Positions 30,774 through 38,250 of a DNA stretch of 38,293 bases are shown piece after piece. The stretch's first letter is position 1. Every line of letters starts with the position of its first letter. The stretch is taken from IMG/VR virus record IMGVR_UViG_3300048591_000801, positions 1-38,293 of that record, one strand, 5' to 3'. The notes below the pieces were generated by a model, which saw nothing but the letters and a program-made list of their open reading frames with translations, did not search any database and was not told the DNA's origin. Both the position numbers and the translations under genes were made by a program. This stretch comes from a virus.

Positions 30774-32596
30774 GTGCCCTCCCATGGGCCATCGTCTCGC
30801 GCGCCTGGCCACGTGGCCGCCGAGCGCGCACCCTGCCATGCATCCGGGTCCCGCTGCCCCTGCCAGATATTGGCGTTCAAGCCAAGACTGCCAGCTGCCA
30901 TCACAATCAACGCACCCAACGTGATACTGGCGATACCAATGACCTCGATGTTGCCGGCGGCCGTGGTGGTCAGTGCCCCCAGCGTGACGTTGACTTCACC
31001 CTCGATCAGCGACGGGTCGCTTTCAGCTGTGGCCACCAGCGCGAGTGCGCCGAGGGTTGCAGTCACCTCGCCCACCACACCCACGCCGCCGGCGGCTGCA
31101 ACCGTCAGCGTGCCAAGCGTGGCATTCAGGGCGCCGGCGATGGCCACATTGCCATCTGACGACGCGGTCAACGCGCCGAGCGTGATGCTGGCCTGGCCAT
31201 CGATCGAGGAGACGCCGGCGGCCGCAACCGACAGCGCTCCAAGCGTGTTGCTCGCCTGGCCTTCAATGCTGGAGTTGCCGGCACTGTCAGCAGTCAGTTC
31301 ACCCAGCGTGGCGTTCAGCGCGCCGGTGATGGTGCCGTCCTGGACTTCACCCGTGGCCACCAGGGTCAGCTCGCCCAGGGTGGCGTTCACCTGGCCATCA
31401 ATCGAGGAGACTGCCGCGCCGGCGGCTGTCAATGCGCCCAGCGTGATACTGGCCTGGCCCTCGACGAGCGCATGGCCGGCGCTGGATGCGGTCAGCGCGC
31501 CGAGCGTGGCGTTCACCTGACCATCGATTGAGGATCCGCCCTCAATGGTGGCCGTCAGCGCGCCAAACGTCACATTCATAGCGCCGGCGACGGCCACATT
31601 GCCATCCGACGATGCGGTCAGCTCGCCCAGGGTGGCGTTCACCTGGCCATCAATCGAGGAGACTGCCGCGCCGGCGGCTGTCAATGCGCCCAGCGTAATG
31701 TTGGCCTGCCCCTCGACGGTGGCGTTGCCGGCTGCCGCCGAAGTCAACGCGCCGAGCGTGGCATTCACCGCGCCTGCAATAGAGGTGACGGCGGTCGCGG
31801 CGGCAGTCAACGCGCCGAGCGTGTTGTTCGCCTGGCCATCGATCGACGAGCTGCCGGTGGCTGACGTGGTCAGCGCGCCCAGCGTGGTGTTCGCCTGGCC
31901 TTCGACGGTGGTGTTGCCGGCGGCCGTGGTGGTCAGCGCGCCCAGCGTGGCATCGAGTGTCGCAGTTGCTGCGCTCGACCCGGGCTTGATCGCGAGTGCG
32001 ACAGTCGCCCAATGACGCGATGAGCCCTGCGTAAAAACGACATTCCCGCCATACCATCCGGCGGTGGGCATCACCTTCGAACAAATCCGCCAGCCGCGCG
32101 AGGTGCCGTTGCCGTTGCTAATGTCCGTCCAGCCGCTTGGCAGTGACGGGATGTTGCTCGTGCTGTCTACACCGACGATGATGACGAACAGCGCGTCATC
32201 GGTGTTGGTCGTGACACCGTAGGCGGAAATTTGTTCCGACAGGCCGGTGTTGGATAACACCGTCGCGTCACTCCACGACGCATCATGCCCCGTGTAACGA
32301 ACTGTTTGAGCCGAGCCGACGACGCTGCTGCCCAGGGTGTAGGTGTAGCTGCCCGCCTCGCTCCCATCCGCGATGCGTTCATACACCGCGACCAAAAACG
32401 AGCCGGTGCCGTTGTCAGCGCGGTGAACGAGTGCCCAGCCAGTCGGCGGCGTGATAGAAAGGCTGGAGCCAGAGTCCAGCATCAGACTCGTCTGCAGCAG
32501 GTTGCCGGCCGAGATGCCAGACGGCATCGTGACGCTGGGCGACGATGTGGCCGAGGAATAGCTGTTGGTGGCGACGGCGGCGGGAGCAGCTGTCAA
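30770..32596 (-). CDS. repeat-rich structural-type protein
   Basis: A 608-residue protein. The first 205 residues look like a single beta domain (SSATSSPSVTMPSGISAGNL at the start, WATVALAIKPG at the end), a pattern seen in phage and bacterial surface proteins. Residues 210-575 consist of about 17 tandem repeats of 20-24 residues with the pattern NATLGALTAAAAGxxSIDGQ. The end is Trp-rich (IWQGQRDPDAWQG, ATWPG), perhaps an anchoring motif. It lies upstream of HNH and terminase with other small beta proteins. The repeats would form a regular beta solenoid or fibre; the place and look suggest a virion fibre or surface protein. Confidence 0.7.
   Translation of the reverse strand: MTAAPAAVATNSYSSATSSPSVTMPSGISAGNLLQTSLMLDSGSSLSITPPTGWALVHRADNGTGSFLVAVYERIADGSEAGSYTYTLGSSVVGSAQTVRYTGHDASWSDATVLSNTGLSEQISAYGVTTNTDDALFVIIVGVDSTSNIPSLPSGWTDISNGNGTSRGWRICSKVMPTAGWYGGNVVFTQGSSRHWATVALAIKPGSSAATATLDATLGALTTTAAGNTTVEGQANTTLGALTTSATGSSSIDGQANNTLGALTAAATAVTSIAGAVNATLGALTSAAAGNATVEGQANITLGALTAAGAAVSSIDGQVNATLGELTASSDGNVAVAGAMNVTFGALTATIEGGSSIDGQVNATLGALTASSAGHALVEGQASITLGALTAAGAAVSSIDGQVNATLGELTLVATGEVQDGTITGALNATLGELTADSAGNSSIEGQASNTLGALSVAAAGVSSIDGQASITLGALTASSDGNVAIAGALNATLGTLTVAAAGGVGVVGEVTATLGALALVATAESDPSLIEGEVNVTLGALTTTAAGNIEVIGIASITLGALIVMAAGSLGLNANIWQGQRDPDAWQGARSAATWPGARDDGPWEGT
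30870..31965 (-). repeat. about 17 tandem repeats of roughly 63 bp inside the repeat protein gene
   Basis: The repeats encode TLGALT followed by a small-residue stretch, then SIDGQ or similar and N or S. Some neighbouring copies are nearly identical at DNA level, for example around 31385-31450 and 31630-31695, so recent copy exchange is likely; others have drifted. Confidence 0.8.
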
Positions 32597-32640
32597 TTAA
32601 GCTCCTATGCGCAGGTTTAGGCGCAGGTCTTTGCGCAGGT

Positions 32641-33054
32641 TTATGCGTTGGCGTCGTTGAGCGTGAAGCCGCTGATCGTCACGGGCTGGGTGGTGTTGAT
32701 GCTCGTGTTAACGAGCGTCATGTCACCGCCGCCGCCGGTGGTGGTCACCGTGCCCTGCAGGTGGCAGGTGGTGCCGTCGCTGGCGAAGAGCCGGAAGAAG
32801 TCGGCGACGCCGTCGGCGTTGGCCGAGGTGTCTTCCCAGGTGCCGCTCTTCGCCTTGCTGCCGCCCGACGCGGCGGCCATCCAGTCGCTCGGCAGCGTCA
32901 TCTCGACCAGCACGGTGCCGGTGATCGAGGCGGCGCAGTTGGCCGGCGCCGCGCCCGACAGGTCATAGATGCGCAGAATGGCGCCGGTGCCGATCGCGGT
33001 TTCAATCGCATCCAGGCGCGCGTTTCGGACGTTCGTTGAAAGTTGTATGGCCAT
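32641..33054 (-). CDS. conserved-type small virion protein
   Basis: A 137-residue protein starting MAIQLSTNVRNARLDAIETA, the usual beginning of a widespread family of uncharacterised phage proteins. It continues with RIYDLSGAAPANCAA, VLVEMTLPSDWM and SGTWEDTSANADGVADFFRLFASDGTTCHLQG. AGGAG lies about 11 bases upstream of the ATG. The fold seems all-beta. Members are usually found among structural genes, so it is probably a virion part; exact role not known to me. Confidence 0.72.
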   Translation of the reverse strand: MAIQLSTNVRNARLDAIETAIGTGAILRIYDLSGAAPANCAASITGTVLVEMTLPSDWMAAASGGSKAKSGTWEDTSANADGVADFFRLFASDGTTCHLQGTVTTTGGGGDMTLVNTSINTTQPVTISGFTLNDANA

Positions 33055-33145
33055 AGTTGTATCGTTCTCCTGAACGCCGGCGCGCCACACGACGCGCCGG
33101 CAATGCTTATCCGTTCGCTTGTCAGCTCACTTGTCAGTTCGCTTG

Positions 33146-34954
33146 TCAGTTCGGGTATTGAATCAATCGCAGATCTGGGCGCGGGTCGTGCTCCAGCTCG
33201 ACCCCCAGCATTTGCGCCTTCACGCCCGGCGGCATGTTCTTCGCCGGCTGATCGGTGAAGAAGTCGTCCCTGTATTGCAGCGACTTGCCCGCCGGCACGT
33301 TCTGCAGTTCGTAGGGGATGCAATCCGGCGCGGCCATCGTGCAGCCCTGCACGATCTGCCCGAAGCGGTTCGTGAAGCCCTTGTAGGTGATCAGGCCGTT
33401 CGCAACCGTCGCGCCGCTGATGCTCGAAGGCGTCTGCCCGAACACGCCGTGCAGCTGGCGCTTCGAGTTGTCGTTGCCGCAGGTGTTTGCATACACGCGC
33501 CGGTTCTCTGCGAGGTTGTAGTTGTCGGCGCTGCTCTGGCCGGTGCAGAGCGAAATGCCGTTTCTTGGCATCGCGCCGGGCGTGAAGTAATCCCACGTGT
33601 CGGATGCCTGCACCGACACACTCAACACCTGATCATCGCAGGGATACCAGGTCACGAAGTTGCGGTTGCCGGTGTTGTAATAGTGCAGCTTGCCGTTTGT
33701 GCGGCACACCTCCGGCCCCAGCGGCTGGCCATCCAGCACGATGGTGCCGAAGTTGAGGTGCCGGCCGGCGCGGATAATGCCGCAGCGCGCCGGGTTAGCC
33801 ACTTCGCACACGCGCGCCTCACCGTAGAAGCTGTGTCGCTGCGCATTGGCGTCCAGCTCGCTGCCAACGAAATGCACCCAGAAGCGCATGTCGGTGACGC
33901 ACAGTTGAGAGCCGAACACGCTCCGGCACGGCATGCCTTCACGCGTGACGATCTTGTAGCCCTGGTGCTTGCCGTTCGGCCACACATCGTTTTCCATCAT
34001 GATGTGGCCGCTGGGCATCGTCATGCTTGTTTGCCATGGGTAGCCAAGCTCGAAGCCGCCCATCGTCTTGTAAATATCCGTGCCGAACACGTCGTCGAGC
34101 GCATGCGGATCCTGCCCGTGCTCATGGTCGTGATAGCAGTTGTTCTCAGGGTCATACAAACCGTGCCACATGCGCGGGTCGTGCACAGCACAGCGCGTCA
34201 CGCCAGACGGCAGTGGCGTGGACACGGCGGCGGGTGTGGCCGTCGGCGGAATGGGCGTGGCGCTGGGTTGCGCGGTGGGCTGTGCAGTGGGTTGCGCGGC
34301 GTTGTCGATGCTGAATGAAATAGCGCTGGCCGGTGTCAATGCGTTGCCGGCGCTGTCGTATGCAATCGCGGTCAGCGTGTAGTTGCCGTTGGGGAATGCC
34401 TTGGTGTCCCAGCCGAACGGCGCGCCTTGAAAGTCGCCGAAGTAGAAATATGGCGCGACGGCTTCTGTGCGCGTGTCTGTTGCCGCGCCGGCGAGACTGA
34501 ACACCACCGTGGCCGGCGTCACGCCTTCAACAATGGCTTCGATGTTCGCCACGCCGTTGATCGCCGTGCCCGCCGCGATGCCGCGAAAGATGATCGAGCC
34601 GGCGATGGGTGTGGCGCTGGGCTGCGCGGTGGGTGCGCTGGTCGGGGTCAGCGTCGGGGTCAGCGTCGGCGTGAGATAGGCGAGCAGCTCGAGCGCGTAG
34701 ATGCGCTTCTCCTGCTCGTTGATGCGATTCACCGCGCCGTCGACGAAACCCTCCAGGTTGGCGATGCGCGTTTCAAGCGCACTCACGCGCTCCTCGGCGG
34801 CGACCGTCGCCACCTGCTGGGCGACCGCCTGGTAGCGCGAGGTGTAGGGCGCGGCGTTGTAGCCGGTGTTGGCGTCGCTTGTGGCGGGCCGCCACGCAGC
34901 GATGACCAGCGCAGTGATAAACAGCACCGAAGATGCAACGATTCTTCCTTTCAC
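33146..34954 (-). CDS. secreted Chloroflexota-type protein of unknown function
   Basis: A 602-residue protein. I start it at GTG 34954, which has AAGGAGAA four bases upstream; the open frame further upstream includes ATG 35005 but no better site. Residues 8-21 form a signal or membrane anchor (SVLFITALVIAAW), residues 50-90 a coiled coil, and residues about 95-115 a Thr/Pro linker (TPTLTPTLTPTSAPT). A beta domain follows, a second Pro linker, then a large Cys- and His-containing domain with LYDPENNCYHDHEHGQDP, GRHLNFG and RFGQIVQGC. I recall that domain type in secreted proteins of Chloroflexota. In a phage it may be a surface or lysogenic-conversion protein; its virion role is unproven. Confidence 0.6.
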   Translation of the reverse strand: MKGRIVASSVLFITALVIAAWRPATSDANTGYNAAPYTSRYQAVAQQVATVAAEERVSALETRIANLEGFVDGAVNRINEQEKRIYALELLAYLTPTLTPTLTPTSAPTAQPSATPIAGSIIFRGIAAGTAINGVANIEAIVEGVTPATVVFSLAGAATDTRTEAVAPYFYFGDFQGAPFGWDTKAFPNGNYTLTAIAYDSAGNALTPASAISFSIDNAAQPTAQPTAQPSATPIPPTATPAAVSTPLPSGVTRCAVHDPRMWHGLYDPENNCYHDHEHGQDPHALDDVFGTDIYKTMGGFELGYPWQTSMTMPSGHIMMENDVWPNGKHQGYKIVTREGMPCRSVFGSQLCVTDMRFWVHFVGSELDANAQRHSFYGEARVCEVANPARCGIIRAGRHLNFGTIVLDGQPLGPEVCRTNGKLHYYNTGNRNFVTWYPCDDQVLSVSVQASDTWDYFTPGAMPRNGISLCTGQSSADNYNLAENRRVYANTCGNDNSKRQLHGVFGQTPSSISGATVANGLITYKGFTNRFGQIVQGCTMAAPDCIPYELQNVPAGKSLQYRDDFFTDQPAKNMPPGVKAQMLGVELEHDPRPDLRLIQYPN

Positions 34955-34980
34955 GGTTCTCCTTGGGGTGTTCCCGATGA

Positions 34981-35163
34981 TTACGGCCAGCTTGCGACTT
35001 CCCATGCGCCGCCGGCCAGCGCCGCGCAGGGCGAATACGTCACGGTGTAATCGGACGGCGGATTCACCTGGACGCGCTGCACGGCCGTCTTGCACATCGC
35101 GTCGCCAACCTGCTCGATCAGGCGGACGCCGGCGCCGGCGGCAAGGGCCACGAGCACCGTCAC
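34981..35163 (-). CDS. small membrane-anchored protein
   Basis: A 60-residue ORF starting at GTG in a GTGA overlap with the stop of the effector-associated-domain frame. Residues 2-14 are hydrophobic (TVLVALAAGAGVR), then QVGDAMCKTAV and a beta-like end with a second Cys (YSPCAALAGG). It could be a lysis accessory such as a spanin-like lipoprotein, but no lipobox is seen. Start and function uncertain. Confidence 0.4.
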   Translation of the reverse strand: MTVLVALAAGAGVRLIEQVGDAMCKTAVQRVQVNPPSDYTVTYSPCAALAGGAWEVASWP

Positions 35164-35390
35164 GAGGGCGGCGGCCGCACGGTCTCGACGAGCCGCAAGA
35201 GCGAGGGCAGCGCGCCATGGCGTGTGCACGCTTCGACCAGCACGCGGGCGCGCTCGTTGATCGTGGCGTCGTCGCTCCAGAGTTCGTCCTGCTTCCATCC
35301 GAGTTTCAGTCTCAGGTCGTCGATCTCGTCGTTGTTGAATTCATTCGCCAGCCGGCTCAGCAGCGTTTCACGCGCGACCGCGCCGCCTAG
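35160..35390 (-). CDS. effector-associated-domain (EAD)-like frame, probably reached by -1 frameshift
   Basis: The frame holds a compact domain of about 65 residues (positions 35372-35163): ETLLSRLANEF, then IDDLRLKLGW, ERARVLVEACTRHGALPSLL and VETVRPPP. This matches the EAD plan known from bacterial conflict systems, where a helical bundle with an F..eEL..L.f.LG start and an RxLv..RRGrl end couples sensors and effectors. No ATG, GTG or TTG start precedes the domain in a sensible place. The frame lies -1 to the upstream TM-coil gene and overlaps its end, where a CCCAAAC slip site stands. Fusion would give membrane anchor, coil and EAD in one chain of about 165 residues. A sequencing error or a CTG start is the alternative. 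Confidence 0.55.
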   Translation of the reverse strand, partial: LGGAVARETLLSRLANEFNNDEIDDLRLKLGWKQDELWSDDATINERARVLVEACTRHGALPSLLRLVETVRPPPS

Positions 35391-35656
35391 CCGGCTGCTG
35401 GGGCGGCGCTGTAGGCGTTTGGGTCGTGCCCATTCGCGCGCATCAATGCGGTCAGCGTCTTGACCTGAATCTCTAGATCCTCGATCTTCCGGTCCTGGCG
35501 CACCTCGTTCTCTTTCAACCTGGCGATCTCGGCGCGGTCGATGTCCTCGCGCCGCCCGAAGTGCCGCACCAGTGCTGCAGTCGAGCCGAACGACGCAGCG
35601 ATGGCCACCAGCACCAGCCTTGCAATGTCCAAAATAACGATTACGGTTTGATCCAC
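35387..35656 (-). CDS. membrane-anchored coiled-coil protein
   Basis: An 89-residue protein starting at GTG, about nine bases after AAAGGG. Residues 4-28 are a transmembrane segment (VIVILDIARLVLVAIAASFG), residues 35-70 a charged coiled coil (EIARLKENEVRQDRKIEDLEIQV), and the end is Ala/Pro-rich. It lies right after the holin-like gene, so it could be a lysis accessory. The last ten codons overlap the EAD-like frame, and the codons GAC CCA AAC just there could shift ribosomes into it. Confidence 0.65.
   Translation of the reverse strand: MDQTVIVILDIARLVLVAIAASFGSTAALVRHFGRREDIDRAEIARLKENEVRQDRKIEDLEIQVKTLTALMRANGHDPNAYSAAPAAG
35417..35423 (-). other. candidate -1 frameshift heptamer C CCA AAC
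   Basis: In the frame of the TM-coil gene the codons GAC CCA AAC form an X XXY YYZ site ten codons before the stop. A -1 slip continues into the EAD-like frame to 35160. Confidence 0.45.
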
Positions 35657-35685
35657 GGTGTCTGCCCTTTACACCCTGATGCAAT

Positions 35686-35970
35686 TCAGCCTTTCGGGCT
35701 GATCGTGTAGGTCGCCTGGTTGGCCACGAGCGCGGCGATGAGCGCGGTCACCAGCCCAACGGCGCCGGGTTGGTCGCACGAGGCCACCGTGAGCACGCCG
35801 GCGCAGCTCAGGCCGAAGATTGCGGCGGTTGCGACCAGCAGCACGACGGCCATGAGGAGGCGCTTCTCGGTCGGGTTCTTCCCGTCGAACCAGCCCGACA
35901 AGCCGGGGAGATACGAGAAGGCCAGCGACAGGATCACGCCGGCGATTGCGGACAGTTCAGTTGCGGTCAT
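35686..35970 (-). CDS. holin-like protein
   Basis: A 94-residue protein with three hydrophobic segments: AIAGVILSLAFSYLPGL, LLMAVVLLVATAAIFGLSC and VGLVTALIAALVANQATYTI, short loops, and a basic C-terminus (SPKG). Size and topology fit class I holins that open the inner membrane for lysis. The expected endolysin is not adjacent; its absence from the window makes the holin call less certain. It overlaps the preceding small gene by 14 bases. Confidence 0.65.
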   Translation of the reverse strand: MTATELSAIAGVILSLAFSYLPGLSGWFDGKNPTEKRLLMAVVLLVATAAIFGLSCAGVLTVASCDQPGAVGLVTALIAALVANQATYTISPKG

Positions 35971-36184
35971 CGTTTGCTCCTTGCGAAGCCGGCTCGATCA
36001 GTCGAATCGGCTCCAGAACCAGTGCCCTGTTGCGCGTTTCCCGGCCGGTGACGTGCTGGAGGAGGGTGCACGCGGCATCCACTGCGACCTGCGCCTGCTC
36101 ACTCACCGCGCGGCCTTCGTCCTCGCCTCGCTGCTCGATCAGGAGCTTCACGGAGATCACATGGAATGCCTTCAGCTCGTCCAC
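35957..36184 (-). CDS. small hypothetical protein before the holin
   Basis: A 75-residue frame from GTG 36184, with no clear Shine-Dalgarno; an internal GTG about eight codons on, after GAAGG, is another possible start. It is helical, with QAQVAVDAACTLLQHVTG in the middle. Its end overlaps the holin start. It is the first gene after a terminator. Existence is moderately likely, function unknown. Confidence 0.42.
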   Translation of the reverse strand: MDELKAFHVISVKLLIEQRGEDEGRAVSEQAQVAVDAACTLLQHVTGRETRNRALVLEPIRLIEPASQGANDDRN

Positions 36185-36200
36185 GATTTGTTTACGGCGG

Positions 36201-36245
36201 AAAATGCAAAGCGCCCGCCAACCTCATCACGAGGTCGGCGGGCGC
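36201..36245 (-). terminator. intrinsic terminator after the deoxyribosyltransferase-like gene (copy B)
   Basis: On the minus strand 36245-36231 pairs with 36225-36211 around a 5-nt loop, followed by TTTGCATTTT. One base differs from copy A at 26033-26067; on the minus-strand RNA it becomes a G-U pair, while on the plus strand it would be an A-C mismatch. The upstream AAATAAAAGGC is also shared. Confidence 0.82.
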
Positions 36246-36294
36246 AACAGCGACTGCCTTTTATTTAAGTGATTTGATTATATGACCTTTTAGG

Positions 36295-36936
36295 TCATCT
36301 GCCCCACTTGCCCTTGCGAAGTAATGCCCCTATCACCGCATACACCGCCGCGTCGATGAGCGTGTCGTCGATCGATTCGTTCTTCGGCGCGCGCGGCGCT
36401 TCGAAGCGCACGCTGTCTGGATTGATGTCAAAGCGAAAGCCGAGCAGGTTCATCAGGCGCGCAATCTTGTCCCACAGCCGCGTGGCCAGGCCGATCTCGC
36501 CTGTCGCCAGGATGTTCGCCGGCGAGTAATCCGCGTTCTTCGACAGGTGCGTGCGATACATCCGGCCCATCATCTCGCGGAAGGCCCGCGCCTGCTCCGG
36601 GCAGCGCACCTCGGTGATGTGCAGCGCCGGCAGATCGGGCGCATAGTAAATGGGCATGCCGAGCGATGAGGCATAGGTGTGCTCTTCGACCGCGCCTTTG
36701 CTGTCGCGCCACCCTTCCATCATCACCATCGCATCGACGCGCGCGATCATGTTCAGGTCGCCGTCGAGCCATTGCCGGTGCGTGATCTCCGGCGCGAACT
36801 CGGACACGAGATGGCTGTTGGTGTGCGGGCAGATCACGGCATGGCCGGCGCGCCACAGCTCCGCAGCGATCGCCGCCGCTTTCTCGGTGTTGCCGTCGGG
36901 GTCGCTTGAATACGGTCCTGCGAGATAGATCAGCAT
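36295..36936 (-). CDS. nucleoside deoxyribosyltransferase-like (DUF4406) / Nmad1 (DUF1599) fusion
   Basis: A 213-residue protein, ATG seven bases after AGGAGG. Residues 1-105 match DUF4406-type nucleoside 2-deoxyribosyltransferase-like proteins: IYLAGPYSSD, a GHAVICPHTNSH strand-loop, then GWRDSKGAVEEHTYASSLG with the Glu expected in the active site. Residues 110-213 match nucleotide-modification-associated domain 1: KNADYSPANIL, LATRLWDKIARLMNLLGF and ESIDDTLIDAAVYAVIGALL. The domains are known from phage nucleotide salvage and DNA base hypermodification. The fusion suggests one enzyme or subunit acting on modified deoxynucleotides. No other base-modification gene is in the window. Confidence 0.82.
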   Translation of the reverse strand: MLIYLAGPYSSDPDGNTEKAAAIAAELWRAGHAVICPHTNSHLVSEFAPEITHRQWLDGDLNMIARVDAMVMMEGWRDSKGAVEEHTYASSLGMPIYYAPDLPALHITEVRCPEQARAFREMMGRMYRTHLSKNADYSPANILATGEIGLATRLWDKIARLMNLLGFRFDINPDSVRFEAPRAPKNESIDDTLIDAAVYAVIGALLRKGKWGR

Positions 36937-36960
36937 GTGTGCCTCCTGTGTATATACAAA

Positions 36961-38250
36961 TCAACCAATCTCCCACCCGCCCATGTCATACGCCGGCGCA
37001 TCCGGCTCCGTGCTGGCATACAGCGGCCAGCGGTGCGTGACGCCATGCTCGGGGTGGATGCCGAACATGAGCTGGTTCGGCGGATCCGCCGCGCCCATGC
37101 CATTCACTGTGAACTCAGTGCCGCCGCACAATGAGCCGTTGATGAACACCTCGCCGGCGGCCTGCGGCAGCGACGACTGCGAGTGGAAGTGCGAGATCAG
37201 CCAGTAGTTGATCGTGTTGCGCCGCGCCGCCTCGAGCGCGTTCTGGTTCCTCGTCGAGCGCTGGATGCCGTAGAAGGGAATGCCGGCCCAGCCCTTGATG
37301 TCGTGGCCATGCATCATGCCGAACGTGAAGCCCTGCACGGCGAACAGGCACGAGTAAGCATTCGGGATGTGCCATTCGATGTTCGTGAGGTTGCTCAAAA
37401 ACGCCTTCGCATACAGATACACGAGCGTGTCCCAGTTGCGCAGCGGCTCCTTCTGCTGCATGCGCTTGGCATCCGGCAGCCGGCCGTGGTTGCCGGACAG
37501 GCAATACACCCGCACGCGCGGATATGCCGCGGCCAGGTCGCGCAGGGCCTGCGCGAGGATCCATGCGGTGCCGTGCACGTTCAGCACGATGTTCTCCGCG
37601 TCGGTGTGCTTTTCGGCTTCGTGAATCGTGCCCGGCACGAAGTCGCCGTTGATGCCGACCACCAGCTCGTCGAAGCGCCAGCCGCCGGCTTCCAGTTTGC
37701 TCTTGATCGAGATCGCGCTTTCGATGACGCGCCGGGCGCGCTGCGAGGTGATCTGCGCGTTGTATTCGTTGATGCCGCGCGTGCCTTCACGGCTGATCAG
37801 CTCGGCGCTGTGCCAGTCGGAGAGAAGCAAGCCCATCGACTCGCGTGTGGCGTGCTTCGGGGCCTTGGGTGGCCTGTATGCCGGCGGCGCCGTGAAGCGC
37901 GCGGCGGCCTTGTCTGCCAGTGCCTCAAGGAAGGCCCGCAGGCTCTTCTCGCCGGCCACCGCCTTCAGCAACTCCTGCTCTTCCTTCAGCCGGCGCACGC
38001 GATCGCGCCGCTCGGCCTCCTCGACGATGGGGTCTTTCGGCGGGGTGCGCGCCGGCGGGTTGTCAGCCCGGCCGCTCTGCACGGCGCGGGCGTATTGCTG
38101 CTGGCAGCGCTCTGCCGATTTGCCGGGGAACAGTTTTGAGATCTCCGTCCAGCCGCGCATCGGCATGACGCCGTCCACCATGCGCTTGCGCGCTTCAGCG
38201 ATCAGTCGGGGTTCGTGTTCGATCCAGTAGGGGGATATTGTGCCTGCCAT
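36961..38250 (-). CDS. calcineurin-like metallophosphoesterase with Myb-like N-terminus
   Basis: A 429-residue protein if started at the ATG giving MAGTISPYW; the open frame goes on to GTG 38274, near the window end, and an even earlier start cannot be excluded. The N-terminal 55 residues resemble a Myb/SANT-type helix-turn-helix (GWTEISKLFPGKSAERCQQQ). Metal-binding motifs follow in order: LLLSDWHSAEL, GINGDFVPG, CLSGNHGR, MMHGHDIKG and ISHFHSQS. This is the set of Mre11/SbcD-like and other phage phosphoesterases. It probably acts on DNA ends or nucleotides in phage replication. It is the first visible gene of the minus-strand operon. Confidence 0.85.
   Translation of the reverse strand: MAGTISPYWIEHEPRLIAEARKRMVDGVMPMRGWTEISKLFPGKSAERCQQQYARAVQSGRADNPPARTPPKDPIVEEAERRDRVRRLKEEQELLKAVAGEKSLRAFLEALADKAAARFTAPPAYRPPKAPKHATRESMGLLLSDWHSAELISREGTRGINEYNAQITSQRARRVIESAISIKSKLEAGGWRFDELVVGINGDFVPGTIHEAEKHTDAENIVLNVHGTAWILAQALRDLAAAYPRVRVYCLSGNHGRLPDAKRMQQKEPLRNWDTLVYLYAKAFLSNLTNIEWHIPNAYSCLFAVQGFTFGMMHGHDIKGWAGIPFYGIQRSTRNQNALEAARRNTINYWLISHFHSQSSLPQAAGEVFINGSLCGGTEFTVNGMGAADPPNQLMFGIHPEHGVTHRWPLYASTEPDAPAYDMGGWEIG

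Noticed and set aside
33146-36184. Endolysin near the holin-like gene
   Set aside because: None of the neighbouring proteins shows muramidase, amidase or peptidase motifs. The lysin may be outside the window.
36949-36958. TGTATATACA palindrome before the deoxyribosyltransferase-like gene
   Set aside because: A 10-bp self-complementary AT stretch with no second copy nearby; too short to call an operator.
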